This document shows, piece by piece, positions 10,191 to 21,769 of a stretch of DNA of 64,000 nt. The position numbers and the translations under genes are program-made. This stretch comes from Rhabdophis nuchalis (taxonomy: Eukaryota; Chordata; Lepidosauria; Squamata; Natricidae): assembly GCA_039707465.1 (NCBI GenBank), contig CM077644.1, positions 100,549,875 through 100,613,874 on the forward strand, given 5' to 3'. Each line of letters starts with the position of its first letter. The first letter of the stretch is position 1. Below the pieces are notes generated by a model. It was not told where the DNA came from. It ran no database searches and was given only the letters and a program-made list of their open reading frames with translations.

Positions 10191-10494
10191 TAGGTTTTGA
10201 GCTGATGAATAAATAACAAGGGAGACTAGGATAGATCTATTTCAAGCTATTTAGCTCTCATCAGCTAGCCATACCATTACTGGGATTCAAACCAGGGAAA
10301 TATTACATGTGAGGCAGTTGTAATTGCCACTAGACCACTGGTTCTTATCCTGATCAGCTGAGACAGGGGAATAAGTATATACTTGTGTCACAACATCCTG
10401 GTAAACCCCAATTAAGGGAGGAAGCAATCTGCTTTCCTTTTCTGTCTTTTGGCTCATCACAAGAGACCATGCAGACAGAAAGCTGTTTGTTTCA
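10191..10494 (-). repeat. tRNA-headed ~332-bp family unit
   Basis: On the minus strand the unit has a tRNA-like head with A-box-like TGGTCTAGTGGCAATTAC and B-box-like GGTTTGAATCCC. Next come CAGCTAGCTGATGAG-type sequence and AGATCTATCCTAGTCTCCC. It is cut by a CR1 insertion. A remnant of the same family, GCTGATAGATAAATAAA then CAAGGGAGACTA, lies on the far side near 11935-11967. Confidence 0.8.
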
Positions 10495-11930
10495 ATACAA
10501 TACAATAGCAGAGTTGGAAGGGACCTTGTAGGTCTTCTAGTCCAACCCCCTGCGTGGGCAGGAACCTTATACCATTTCAGACAAATGGCTATCTAACATC
10601 TTCTTAAAGACTTCCAGGATTGGGGCATTCACAACTTCTGGAGGCAAGCTGTTCCAGAGGTTAATTGTTCTAACTGTCAGGAAGTTTCTCCTTAGTTCTA
10701 AGTTGCTTCTCTCCTTGATTAGTTTCCACCCATTGCTTCTTGTCCTGCCCCCAGGTGCCTTGGAGAATAGTTTGACTCCCTCTTCTTTGTGGCACCCTCT
10801 GAGATATCGGAACACTGCTATCATGTCTCCCCTGGTCCTTCTCTTCATCAAACTAGACATACCCAGCTCCTGCAGCCGTTCTTCATATGTTTTAGTCTCC
10901 AGTTCCCTAATCATCTTGGTTGCTGTTCTCTGCACTCTTTCCAGAGTCTCCACGTCTTTTCTACATCGTGGCGACCAAAACTGTATGCAGTATTCCAAGT
11001 GTGGCCTTACCAAGGCACTATACAGTGGCATTAACACTTCACGTGATCTAGATTCTATCCCTCTGTTGATGCAGCCTAGAACTGTGTTGGCTTTTTTGGC
11101 AGCTGCTGCACACTGCTGGCTCATATTTAAATGGTTGTCCACTAGGATTCCTAGATCCCTCTCACAGTTGCTACTATTGAGCAAGGTACCACCTATACTG
11201 TACTTGTGCATTTGGTTTTTCTTGCCTATATGTAGGACCTTACTTTTTTCACAATTGAATTTCATTTTATTAGATAGTGCCCAATGTTCAAGTTTGTCTA
11301 GATCCTTCTGTATCTTAAGCCTATCTTCTGGAGTGTTGGCTATTCCTGCCAGCTTGATGTCGTCTGCAAATTTGATGAGTTCCCCATTTATCTCCTCATC
11401 CAAATCGTTGATGAAGATGTTAAAGAGTACTGGGCCTAAAACAGAGCCTTGGGGGACTCCACTGCATACTTCCTTCCATGTAGATGCAGTTCCATTGAGG
11501 ACTACACGTTGAGTGCGGTTGGTCAGCCAGTTGCGAATCCATTTGCTGGTGGTGCTGTCTAACCCACAATTTTCTACTTTATCTAATAGTAGGTTATAGT
11601 CTACTTTATCAAATGCCTTACTGAAGTCCAGGTAAATTATATCAACAGCATTCCTCTGGTCCACTGATTTTGTCACTTTGTCAAAGAATGCAATTAGATT
11701 TGTCTGGCATGATCTGTTTTTGACAAACCCATGTTGGCTTTTGGCTATTACTTTGTTTGCTTCTAGGTGTTCACTTATTTGTTGTTTAATTATCTTTTCC
11801 AGAATCTTTCCTGGTATTGAGGTCAGGCTGATGGGTCTATAGTTTCCTGGATCTGTTTTTTTTCCTTTTTTGAAGATGGGATTCACAAAAGGTTTCATTG
11901 CCTTTTGTTTCCATTTGTGTTTTATGTTTG
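10495..11930 (-). mobile_element. CR1 LINE, 5'-truncated, recently active-looking
   Basis: A CR1-clade retrotransposon on the minus strand. Its 3' UTR carries the family signature AGGTCTTCTAGTCCAACCCC (plus-strand reading) and the tail is (TATTG)n, seen here as CAATACAATACAATAG. It is cut at the 5' side within the reverse transcriptase region, the usual result of incomplete reverse transcription. It sits inside a unit of the tRNA-headed repeat family, so it is younger than that unit. Related tails lie at 1027-1315 and 35637-35897. The 5' junction is approximate. Confidence 0.93.
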
Positions 11931-11955
11931 TGCTGATAGATAAATAAATAAACAA
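10567..11955 (-). CDS. CR1 reverse transcriptase, N-terminally truncated
   Basis: The frame is open for 462 codons and encodes the reverse transcriptase and C-terminal region of CR1 ORF2, which would copy LINE RNA at a nicked target. NPIFKKGKKTDPGNYRPISL lies at residues 25-44, YLDFSKAFDKVD (first catalytic Asp region) at about 108-119, and GVPQGSVLGP at 166-175. The catalytic FADD box is at about 196-199. The C-terminal thumb-like part ends with SHLSEMV. The endonuclease domain and start of ORF2 are missing. The first 10-20 residues, including the nominal start, probably come from flanking repeat DNA and not from CR1. No frameshift or stop is visible, so the insertion is young. It is not expected to be mobile. 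Confidence 0.93.
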   Translation of the reverse strand: MFIYLSISTNIKHKWKQKAMKPFVNPIFKKGKKTDPGNYRPISLTSIPGKILEKIIKQQISEHLEANKVIAKSQHGFVKNRSCQTNLIAFFDKVTKSVDQRNAVDIIYLDFSKAFDKVDYNLLLDKVENCGLDSTTSKWIRNWLTNRTQRVVLNGTASTWKEVCSGVPQGSVLGPVLFNIFINDLDEEINGELIKFADDIKLAGIANTPEDRLKIQKDLDKLEHWALSNKMKFNCEKSKVLHIGKKNQMHKYSIGGTLLNSSNCERDLGILVDNHLNMSQQCAAAAKKANTVLGCINRGIESRSREVLMPLYSALVRPHLEYCIQFWSPRCRKDVETLERVQRTATKMIRELETKTYEERLQELGMSSLMKRRTRGDMIAVFRYLRGCHKEEGVKLFSKAPGGRTRSNGWKLIKERSNLELRRNFLTVRTINLWNSLPPEVVNAPILEVFKKMLDSHLSEMV

Positions 11956-11999
11956 GGGAGACTAAATCATTTATATATAATAAATGATATTTATATAAT

Positions 12000-12165
12000 A
12001 AATTTTAATTGGGATTTTTAGCACAGGCTTTTAGTTTAGTTTATTCTTAATTCTTCTGTATTTATTGTTATTTATCGATTTTAATTTCCTGTGCACCACC
12101 CTGAGTCCATTTCGATGGAGAAGGGCGGTTCTATAAATCTAAAGAAATTAAATTAAATTAAATGT
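12000..12165 (+). mobile_element. L2-like LINE 3' tail
   Basis: CTGTGCACCACCCTGAGTCC followed by GAGAAGGGCGGTTCTATAAA and an (AAATT)n tail matches the 3' ends at 32276-32706 and 54180-54832. No coding sequence is left. Confidence 0.75.
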
Positions 12166-12233
12166 CTTCAGATGACTACAGGAATAAAAGAGCTATTTAA
12201 TCCCACATTTTGTTCCACAGAATTTACCAAGTT

Positions 12234-12358
12234 CAGGGGTGTCAAATTCATGTTCTCACCACAGTGTCACATAACGTATCACGACTTTTTACTGAAAAAA
12301 CTGGGCGTGGGCAGCGCCTGACACATCTGGCTCACTAGCCAGTGGTTTGACAGCCTTG
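12234..12358. mobile_element. hAT MITE, CAGGGGTGTCAAA family, decayed
   Basis: The left end CAGGGGTGTCAAATTC and right end GGTTTGACAGCCTTG are degenerate inverted copies. Size and ends match the elements at 26039-26171 and 33623-33750. The flanks show no clear 8-bp duplication, so either the ends or the duplication have decayed. Confidence 0.75.
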
Positions 12359-12399
12359 ACCTAGATGACAGAAAGAATCTCTCATACACACAAAAATGC

Positions 12400-13095
12400 A
12401 AGCTCAAAACCACTTTCTGCAAAAATTCCCAGCAACTGGCCCGAAAATATCATAGTTTCACATGTACCAGAAGGAATATATAGCCATTCTGACTAGAAAT
12501 CATTGGTAACTTTGGACTTGTCAAATCCCTTTTGAAGCAATCCACTAACACTATATCTTGTTTTCAAATCTTTTAATAACTAGTAACTAGAAAAAAAGAA
12601 CCAACTATCAGCCTTCCTGGTCCAAGCTTTCTATAAAGATGGGTGAAAGTCTCAAGCAGTAAAGTTTTTTTTCAATCAAAAGGTTCACTGACGGTGCAGG
12701 CAGGAAGTATGATGCCCAAGGAAAACAAGGAATGATTTGCAAAGAGATGCAACAGGTAACAGAAGAAGAGAGAAACTTCTCTTTGTGTTCTGACTTAGGC
12801 TTCCCCAAAAAGTATGAAGCAGATTCCTGATCCCAACAAAACCTCTTTTATTAAACGAATGTGAATTTCTCTCATGCACATTCAGCAAAGGACTGATAAA
12901 CAGTCTTTCATAGGTGAAGTTATGACCACAGAACTTATCTATCTTGGAAAGCTACCATGTAAATATTTTCAAAACGCTGTGCTATGCAAGGAAAGACTTG
13001 GCACAGAGTCTCTGAGATTCACAGACATATCTTCACACCCCTGAAATGAACTAAAAAATGAATGAATGAATTGTTTCCTGCAAAAGCCCATTCCC
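12400..13095. other. Unrecognised sequence
   Basis: No gene or recognisable repeat. Open frames are under 70 codons and show no known motif. Confidence 0.5.
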
Positions 13096-13099
13096 CTTT

Positions 13100-13470
13100 T
13101 GCTCCTCTTTTATTTCCTATGGGAGGGGCCATCCACCCTCCACCTCTGGGTTTACTCCCAAATTGACCCTGATTTCTCAGCTATTCTTTTCTTCTGGCAG
13201 CTCTGCACATGCACACACTAGGAACAGGCTCCAGCTGTTCCTCTGCCTCACTGCTCTCTTGCTCCGAAGGCAGCTGAGAACTGCCAGACGGCCTTGGCCA
13301 CACCTCTGCCTCTGACGCAAAGTCCTTGTCTGAGCCTTCCCCAGCCTCCAGGATTGGCCCATGTTCCTCCCCAACCTCCTCACTATCCAATTCTGCTGCC
13401 AGCTCCACTGGTGGGCTGAACTTTAGTCCAGAATTTAACAAAGGTAATGTTATTGCAAGTTGAAGCAATT
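13100..13470 (-). other. Repeat-like segment with short acidic reading frame
   Basis: A 95-codon minus-strand frame (13181-13468) is rich in Glu, Asp and Ser (AELDSEEVGEEHGP, SEQESSEAEEQ). The segment resembles acidic, low-complexity frames I associate with dispersed squamate repeats. I cannot name the family, and nothing marks it as a host exon. No start context, splice signal or conserved domain supports translation. Confidence 0.3.
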
Positions 13471-13479
13471 TAGGAAAAA

Positions 13480-15770
13480 ATGTTATGTATCATCAATTTG
13501 TCTACCCTTTTTCCAAGGTGTTCTGTCTTCCCTTGTAACATTGTTGATGTCAGCCCCAAGCTCAAAAATGACACAGTGAAATCTAACAAAGGCCAATTCT
13601 TTAACTGCTTGCACTTAATGGACAGGCCAAACTTGCCAAACTAAAGCTCTAAACTTCTATGTTGCTAGATATAGCTTGAGAGATTCTAGCGTGTAACTAT
13701 CCTGAACCTCTTCTATCCATACAGATGAAGCCCAGCACTGCACAATCACTTAAATTGGGTTTCTCTCTAATACTCTTTCCTCCATGGGAAACTCCAGTGC
13801 TATGGAAATTTATCTCCACTGCTTCTTCAAGGGCACATTCCATCATACCTGCAAATGTAGGTTTCTTTTATACTCCTGTATTATGGAAAGGCAATCTGAT
13901 GTCCTTCAAGGATTGGCCTGCATTCACATCGATTCCATCCAGCACAGTGAAAAGTCAAGGACAATGGGATGTGTTGCCCAACCATGGAGGGCATTAACTC
14001 CTGCTAATAACTAATATAGCTAAGACTAATATAATGACAATTATATTCACAATGACAATTCCTGACATTTCTTGCCTGTCAGTCCCAACTACCAATACAA
14101 ATAAATTATCTTCCAATTTTCTCAGTCATTAATGAGAGGAGAGATGGTAGCTCTCTAAATCATGATAGCATTATTGCAGTTGGACAGAATCCTATTATTA
14201 TTGATTAGCAAAGGGGGGGGGGAATGGATCCCTGAATTATAAAGCACCAGGGATAAACAGCTATTTTATATTCTTTATTTGTATATTATAAATTATTATC
14301 TATTGCATGTATGAATATAAAAATGTCTAATTGGCACATACAAAAATAAACAAGTACAACATCTAAAAACACAGGTAAACATTTTCCAGTAATACTATTT
14401 TAGTAACACTGCTCAGCATTCTAGTAAGAAAAAATGTTATGGATAAAGCAGTCAGAGTTCAAATCATGAAATAATTGTAAGAAAACCCAAAAGACAGGGT
14501 TGAATAAACCTTTTTATATACTGAAAAACAGGATACGCTACATATATATTTTTATTTATTTCCATTGCTGCTGCTTGGATTAAGATTTTTATTTGGCCCT
14601 ATACATTATCTAAAATAGTGTCACAGGTTTTCTTCCATCTGGATTCAATAAAATAGAAGCAAAGTAATCCCTAGATACTAAAGTCATCCTGGTGTGAAGT
14701 TCAAATGGTTACATAAATATAACATATGTAGGATGGAGATATAAATGCATTTTGGCTGTGTGAGTTTGATATCAACAAAACATGCATGTTATGCATAGCC
14801 AGACTGTCAGTTGTTGCAGACAGTGGCACTTGTCATAATCTCATTTGGTTGAAACACGAGTTATCAACAAACGCTGCTACTTTTCTGCAGCCAATGCAGT
14901 ACTTTGAACATTGGCTTGGATGAGCAACTTAATTGAATAGAAACCAGTGATGGAAAAGATGCGGTATTTTGTAAACTGAGCTGACATTTTGCACTAGGAG
15001 GGGAAGATACTTTCAATAAAGCAGGATCCGAACACTGGAAATCGATAGAAGAAAAATGTGAGTAGCATGAAAATTGTGCACTGCACAGAGGTATATCTGA
15101 TTTCTATTGAAAATGAAAGGCAAATCATTACTCTAGGTATGAAACTGTCACGGGGCAGGTTGAACCATTGTGGTCAAACTAAGATGATATATTTTTTTGT
15201 GTTCATTTCATAGGTGTTTGCCACTCTGGAGCTACAACAGCATATGATGAAATCTTTAGGCATTGCAATATTATTACCCCCCACCCCAGAAAAAACACCA
15301 AGACATAAATCTGAAATATATAAAATTACCCTCTTTCATTGTTAAAACTGTATTCAATAAATTAGTAAAGAAGCATTGAACACAGAGTGGAAGACTGATT
15401 GATTGTGGCTTATCCAAATGCCTCAGATATTTCACCTATGCAATAAACTCTGAATTTATTTTCGTCTGTGCTTGAGGCAGAATCTAGTGACCATCTAGAA
15501 ATGTAGAAGCCTTATACTCAAGAAATGTCCTACATGTTATCAAAATTGTTCCTCAAAATCCTGAGTCACACTCTTCCACAAAAATCTTTGCCATATGGTG
15601 ATTTGCTACAAAGCATATATACTCAACTGGTTAGCATTTAAGTCTCATTCTGTGTTCAAATTCATAGTGAATAGAATTTATCATTCTCTCCTCCCTTGGA
15701 TTTCTAATTAAGTCAATGTAATTCACAATTTGTCAGAATTACACAAACAACTGATTTGCAAACTGGCTCT
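13480..15770. other. Unrecognised AT-rich sequence
   Basis: About 2.3 kb with no supported gene or repeat family. It contains only a short poly-G run near 14213. Confidence 0.5.
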
Positions 15771-15771
15771 T

Positions 15772-15893
15772 CACTGCCTACAGTTGAGTGAGAATGACTA
15801 GCTCACAGTCACCCAGCTGGCTTTAGTGCCTAAGGCAGCACTAGACTGCTGTTTTCTAGCCTGATGCCTTAAGCATTAGACCACACTACCTGT
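15772..15893 (-). mobile_element. CORE-type tRNA SINE, partial
   Basis: On the minus strand it reads a tRNA-like head (from GGTAGTGTGGTCTAATGC) and then the core AGCTGGGTGACTGTGAGC. The tail half is missing or decayed. Confidence 0.7.
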
Positions 15894-15899
15894 CATGGA

Positions 15900-16620
15900 A
15901 TACTGGTGTGTGGAAAATGGAAGGATTAGTAGATTCTACGAGCAGGCAGAGCTGGCTCAGGCATTTATACTGAAAAATTTTGTCTTGGTTCTACTTTGCA
16001 GCAACAGCAATAAATATCCTTATTACCAAAATGTTTATCTGGCCTTTCTGAAGAGAAGTCAAACTAATATTCTCCATCCTGCAGGGAGAAGAAATGGGTG
16101 AAGCCAAGTCAGAATGATGTTGGAACGTGTGGAAAAAATATGATTTAAAATGAGTTTCACGTTTGCAGACCAGTCTTTTAGCTGCTGTGCTAAATAAACA
16201 TTCAGCAAAAGACATCTATTTTTTAATGGCAAAACACAAAGGAAGAGATTAAGAAAATAAAGCCTGAATAAAAGCAACCAGGCTATCCTTGTTAAGAAAA
16301 CTTTTAAAGATATACAGGTAAAATGACTTTGCAGTTACAATCAGCTGTTCTCTAGGTAAAAACTGTTCTCCTATGTTAATAACACTTCTGTGATGTGTCT
16401 GGCATTTGTAAACTATTTCTGGTCATCTTGCAATCTCTTCAAAGCGTCTCTTTGCCTGGTATGTCAAAAATGGCAGGAGCAAAATCTGACAAAACTGGAT
16501 GACATTCACTGCCTGATGAAAGTGAGTGCAGTGGTGGTGAGGAGAGGAAAGGAGAAAATCTCCAGAGAACAGTAGTAGCACAGGCCAAGGGTTTTGGAAT
16601 GAGGTACCCCACATGTGCAC
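15900..16620. other. Unrecognised sequence
   Basis: I see no gene or repeat that I can name. Confidence 0.5.
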
Positions 16621-16977
16621 CAGAGGTGGTATTCAGCATGTTCTGACCAGTTCTAGAGAACCAATAATAGAAATTTTGAGTAGTTTGGAGAACCAGTAAA
16701 TACCACCTCTGACTGGCCCCGCCCCCATCTGTTCTCTGCCTCCCGAGTCCCAGCTGATCGGGAGGAAGTGGAGATTTTGCAGTAACCTTCCCCTGGAGTG
16801 GGGAGGGAATGGGGATTTTGCAGTACCCTTCCCCAGGAGTGGGGAGGGAAAGGAGATTTTATAGTGTCCTTCCCCTGGAGTGGGGAGGGAATGGAGATTT
16901 TACAGTATCCTTCCCCTGCCATGCCCACCAAGCCACACCCACAGAACCGGTAGTGAAAAAAAATAATCCCACCACTG
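16621..16977. mobile_element. hAT MITE carrying an internal 41-bp minisatellite
   Basis: The ends read CAGAGGTGGTATTCAGC and, inverted, CAGTGGTGGGATTATT. The flanks ATGTGCAC and ACATGCAC are an imperfect 8-bp duplication. The same family sits at 19740-20024 and, in the other orientation, at 26405-26640, both with perfect duplications. Internal GTAGTTTGGAGAACC and CCACCTCTGACTGGCCCC blocks are shared. No coding capacity. Confidence 0.85.
16770..16918. repeat. 41-bp tandem repeat inside hAT MITE
   Basis: Three complete 41-bp units start at 16770, 16811 and 16852, followed by a 26-bp partial from 16893. The unit is GGAGATTTT then CAGTAxCCTTCCCC then TGGAGTGGGGAGGGAAT. The related copies at 19740-20024 and 26405-26640 have fewer units, so copy number varies within the family. 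Confidence 0.92.
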
Positions 16978-17159
16978 ACATGCACACACAGAGAACTAAT
17001 GGTTTTCTTCAGGTCGTAATTTGGAATGCCATGCATTTTTTAGTGAAATAAATTATATTTTACTACTGAAGTTTTCTCCCTCCTCAAAGATGATTTGTAG
17101 TCCCATTTTATATCTTGAATGGTCACAAATATGCTGTCATTATCATTCCAGTTTAGGAG

Positions 17160-17395
17160 CCAGTAGAGGTGTAGAGTGTAGAGGTTGAAGTTTCTAGCCT
17201 AGAAACCAGGAAAGTGTGAGTTCTTGTTCCATTTCTGCATGAAAACTGACTGTGTAATTTTGGGCCAGTCACACTCCCTCTCAGCACAACCCACTTCACA
17301 TGGTTGTTATTGTGGGAAAAATAGGAGGAGGAAAAATCAAAGTGCATGTTTATCACCTTGAGTTACAAAATAATAAAGGTGGGCTGGAACACTAA
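17160..17395 (+). mobile_element. CORE-type tRNA SINE
   Basis: A decayed tRNA-like head is followed by the core TGTGTAATTTTGGGCCAGTC and by TGTTATTGTGGGAAAAATAG. The end reads CACCTTGAGTTACAAAATAA and AAAGGTGGG, and the tail is AATAAATAAA. The order of head, core and LINE-like tail supports a full-length but old copy. Confidence 0.75.
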
Positions 17396-17575
17396 TAAAT
17401 AAAGATATTTCATAGAGTTACAGTGGCAACTTGGTACTCATTGTTAATTGAGTACCAGTCTGATGAGTACTAAAAATGATGAGTAACAAACAAACCACAT
17501 GATTTACCATGTGATCCTTTGTTTTATCCAGGAAGAACTTCCTGTCTGTCCTTTTCCTATGTCAGCGACCTTCCC

Positions 17576-17815
17576 AGCATAGCAATAGCACTTAGACTTA
17601 TATACCACTTCACAGTGCTTTATATCCCTCTCTAAGCAGTTTACAGAATCAGCATCTTGCCCCCAACAATCTTGGTCCTCATTTTACCACCTCAGAAGGA
17701 TGGAAGGCTGAATCAACCTTGAGCCTGGTGAGATTCGATCTGTTGGCAGCCGATGAGCAGCAGAAGTAGCCTGCAGGACTACACTCTAACCACTGTGCCA
17801 CCATGGCTCTATAGC
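17576..17815 (-). mobile_element. tRNA-headed SINE with L2-like tail
   Basis: Minus-strand reading gives a tRNA-like head from GGCACAGTGGTTAGAGTGT and a body with CCTTCCATCCTTCTGAGGTG. Its 3' end GTGAAGTGGTATATAAGTC resembles an L2-type tail. The same family occurs at 58346-58575 and 62546-62735. Confidence 0.8.
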
Positions 17816-17959
17816 ATGGCCAACTTCCTGTCCACCCTCTGTGGCCATACCCCACTTCCTTTTGCAGCAATCTTCTTGACATGGCTGACTTCTTGTCTGG
17901 TCTCCATGGCTGTTCCCCCTCTTCCTGTCACAACATGTCCCGTATCAAAGAAGCAGTAA

Positions 17960-18790
17960 ATACTGGGACAACATTTTTGTGTCAAAATGCACCGAGTACC
18001 AAATTCAACAGGTTTTAAAGCAGTCAAGTATCAAGATAGCACTGTACAGTGAATTTTATGTCCACTGCTGGCTCTCATTTCACAGTGCTATCATGTAAAA
18101 TACAGACTGTGTAAATGTGTTGGGAGATGTGCCGATAAAAAACTTTCAGAGAACTGTGTACAAAAGGATCTTGCTTGCTCTTACTGAAGACTAGATATGG
18201 CTGGTTTATAACAGGGACTGAAAAACCTTTCAGCTGTGTAGACCACAGTGTTTGCTAGGCCAGTGGCAATCACACAGATGTTCATTTATCCCTCATATAC
18301 TGTATATATATTGTGGAAGGTAGCTTCATTACTCTCCATTCTTCCAAGAACCTGCTGAAGAACCTGATTTTCCATTTCCATTAGCAGTAGGAAACTAATT
18401 GTTGTAAGAGAGATTACTATAAAAAGTCTCATCAACCTTTTTTCCAGCAATCCTACTCAAAATTTATAAAGCATTTATTGCATGTCTATGAACAGATAGG
18501 CAATTAATTTTATTTCAGCATTGGAGAGATCATAATGTCCTCAATCATATTGGACTTTAGCCTATACCTTTTTTTGTAGCTGCCTCTGTTTATTAATTTA
18601 TCTCTCCATCTATTTATTTGTTACATTTTTTCACCAGAACCCTCCACAGACAAATGGTGATGTAGAATAAAAACTACTCATCATAGAAATATAATATAAT
18701 ATAGTTTGCCAAAACATTAGGAGATAAAATTATTGAATCATTCCCTCCAGCTTATTAAGTTGATAAGTGCCAATGAAAAAAATTTCACCA
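17960..18790. other. Unrecognised sequence
   Basis: No gene or named repeat seen. Confidence 0.5.
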
Positions 18791-18794
18791 AAGA

Positions 18795-19180
18795 CATATC
18801 TATTTTTCAGTTTTTCTAAAAGCCAGAAGGGATGGCAAGAGATGGATTTCCAACAGAAGGCTGTTCCAAAGAGGAAGAGCCAACTCACAAAAATAAATTA
18901 TTTCATCTCCTCCAAAACTCTTGAAGACAGGGAGGAACTCTTTACATCTTCAACCAGGACATACACACTGAACATGTAAGACCCATTTGGAGTAGATGGT
19001 CCTACTTTGTAGGACAGGTAAAAAGGGTTTTATAGGTCAAAATCATCACTTTAAATTATACCTGGAAATGTATTGGTAATTAGTGTAGAGATTGCAGCAT
19101 GGGTGTTGTGTGTAGGCTGATGCATTCTGGACCAAGTTCAACTTCTATGTAAATTTCAAAGGAAATCCAATATGTAAAAC
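18795..19180. repeat. Possible ancient non-LTR retrotransposon fragment
   Basis: Phrases such as GGTTTTATAGGTCAAAATCA and GCTGATGCATTCTGGACCAAG resemble a very common squamate interspersed repeat. The match is from memory and divergence is high. It has no open frame. Confidence 0.3.
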
Positions 19181-19519
19181 AAAGCAGTATTGTGGGAATT
19201 GATCTGAGTGGGAATTCAGTGTTGCCAGGGCTTTGACAACAACAAAATAAGTGTGCCTCATTATCTTATTGTGACTATGTAAGCTGAAACATGAACTCAT
19301 GCCCATATTCAATCACGTTTATTACTGCGCATGTTCCAACATACTTGGCATCTCTTCTACCACTTTATTTCTCAAAGCTTTTCAGGAAACTAAGGAGTCC
19401 CTCAGGATCAGCACATAGGTAAAGACCATTTGGAAACAATCTTATCCACTTTCTCCCTAACTTTTTCCATCCTCAGAGTGCTATAACAACTCAGCATTGC
19501 TCACTTGCTAAATGCCAAC

Positions 19520-19705
19520 GATTTCCAACATCAATACCTGGAAGGACTCGATGATAGTAGAGATGGGTGCACTGATGGAAGACCTAAAAGGCCAAGTTGG
19601 AAACAGATCATCCTGGAGAAGGTCACTAACCCTTACCATGTGGTCACTAACAATCAATAGCAACTTCATAGTATACAATCAATTGATCAATCAAACTAAT
19701 TAACT
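19520..19705 (+). mobile_element. BovB-like 3' tail or SINE tail
   Basis: GGTGCACTGATGGAAGACCT, CAAGTTGGAAACAGATCATC and CATGTGGTCACTAACAATCA lead into a CAATCAATTGATCAATCAA tail. This is the order I associate with RTE-BovB 3' ends and the SINEs that borrow them. Confidence 0.5.
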
Positions 19706-19739
19706 AATTTGACGCAGAAGGTAAAGGAAAGGTCTGTTC

Positions 19740-20024
19740 CAGAGGTGGTATTCAGCAGGTTCTGACCAGTTCCAGCAGAAATTTTGAGTAGTTCAGAGAA
19801 TCAGTAAATACCACCTCTGACTGGCCCCACCCCCATCTATTCTCTGCCTCCCGAGTCCCAGCTGACTGGGACAGAATGGGGATTTTGCAGTAACCTTCCC
19901 CTGGAGTGGGGAAGGAATGGAGATTTTACAGTATTCTTCCCCTGCCATGCCCACAAACCCATGCCCACAAACCCATGCCATGCCCACCAAGCCATGCCCA
20001 CAGAACAAAATTTGAATCCTACTG
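19740..20024. mobile_element. hAT MITE, minisatellite family
   Basis: The ends begin CAGAGGTGGTATTCAGCAGG and end GAATCCTACTG. They are flanked by a perfect 8-bp duplication GTCTGTTC at 19732-19739 and 20025-20032. The body matches 16621-16977 but holds fewer 41-bp units. It also has a separate short expansion of CCCATGCCCACAAA near 19948-19985. Confidence 0.93.
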
Positions 20025-20032
20025 GTCTGTTC

Positions 20033-21520
20033 CTGAGATCTTCAGACCAGGAAACAGTGGGAAATCAGAGTGAGGCATGTCTTTGACTATCAAGTACTTA
20101 TTTCGTTTCAGTTCTGCCATTTTAGTCTTGTCTTGCTTAGAAGTGCTGCCCTCTTTCATATCCTTTCACAGTAATTCAGAGAAGAATCACACAGATACAA
20201 AAACACTTTTTGTAAATTTAATCCTACAATGCTGTCAGCCCTATTAGGTAGTTCAAACCATGAAATCAACTCCACATGATATCTACAACTACTTTTACTG
20301 AGATTGGCCATAAGAGCAAAATCTTGCACATGCCACTTCAAAATCTAGTCTAAGCCACTTCTGAACATTAATTGGACATTCCATAGTTATGCTTTAAAAT
20401 GCTTTAGCTCCAATTGCTGAGGCAACAGAACCTATGTATCTCCATCACAGCCATCTTCCTTATAGTTTACATATGCTTAATGATTGGTGACTAAAAGGGC
20501 AAACTGAGATGATGGTTGAAGTTGCTGCAATTAATAAGAATCCTCATTAACTATGCAGTGGCCTATTAATATACATAAACACAGCTTTGATAAGAGTGTG
20601 TCTATATGTGAAACTTCCTTAGAAAAGAAAAAAAACCAATAAATTTATTCCATTGCACAACAGAGGGAAATATAGGAATCACTTAAATTCCTATATGGAT
20701 TTACCGTTTAAAGTAAATCCATAGGATAGGGATGTTCATTTATTTTTACAGTCTTTAGTTTAAAAAGTAAACAGAAGCAAGATATGCATATTTTTCTTAC
20801 TAAGATTCAGACACGTCTATTTTCATGTGATTTGATTTGAATGGAAAATCAAATGAAAACCACATTTGGGAACACATTTGCAAGCAGAAATTTCTCACCA
20901 GTTTAAAGTCTTGAAAACTGCTGCCAGATCAAGCCAAAACTACTTTTACTAAGTAAAATACCTTTTCAAAATAAGCAACAAAAATGTTTATATTATTTTC
21001 ATACTGTACCTGATAAGGGGCATGCAACAGAATATTTCCTGAAATTAAATTTACCATCAGCATTTTAGCTATCAGCATTTTATGTAATGTGTATTTAACT
21101 TTGATCCTTGATTCAAGGACAGGGCAATAACATATGGTGCTATTGTACTTAGTATCTGCAGATGCCCCCTGTAATAAGTTTTCACAAAGATTAATTTAGT
21201 AGCTTCAGCAGTAATCTGTCCATAAAATATTGTCTGGGATTACTTAAAATCATATTATACATATAATCTGTTATGTTGAACTTGAACCAAATCAGAAATT
21301 CCTGTTGCATACATACCTATTTGTCATACATGTTAAAAACAATTTTGGAAAAGCAGTCAATCTAGCTATTTAACTTATTCCAGTCTTCTCTGTGATTAAT
21401 CATACAAATATTGCTATTGTAAAAGATTCCTTTTTTATTTTTAAGAGAAGGTATACTCAGGATTGAAGATGAGGGATATGTGATGTTTTGGAAAACAATT
21501 CCTATCATTCTTGACTTTTG
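20033..21520. other. Unrecognised AT-rich sequence
   Basis: About 1.5 kb with no gene, no named repeat and no frame above about 60 codons. Confidence 0.5.
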
Positions 21521-21524
21521 ATTA

Positions 21525-21765
21525 TATTTATTTATATCTTGCTTTTATTATTTCTGTAATAACTCAAGATGGTAAACCTATCTAAAACACTTTCCTCCTC
21601 CTATTTTCCTCACAACAACCCTGAGAAGTGAGTTGGGATGAGAGAGAGAGAGTGACTGGCCCAAGGTCATCCAGCTGACTTTCATGGCTAAGGCAAGATT
21701 AGAACTCATGGTCTCCCACGTTCCAGCCTGATGCCTTAACCACTAGACCAAACTGGCACTCATTA
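21525..21765 (-). mobile_element. CORE-type tRNA SINE
   Basis: On the minus strand the head reads GTTTGGTCTAGTGGTTAAGG, the core CAGCTGGATGACCTTGGGCC, then CTCAGGGTTGTTGTGAGGAA and a LINE-like tail. This is one of the best preserved CORE-SINE copies in the window. Confidence 0.85.
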
Positions 21766-21769
21766 TTAC

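Noticed and set aside
10703..11512. 269-codon plus-strand frame
   Set aside because: It is the antisense shadow of the CR1 reverse transcriptase at 10567-11955.
13181..13468. Acidic 95-codon minus-strand frame as a host exon
   Set aside because: The composition is typical of dispersed repeat frames, and neither splice sites nor a conserved domain can be identified.
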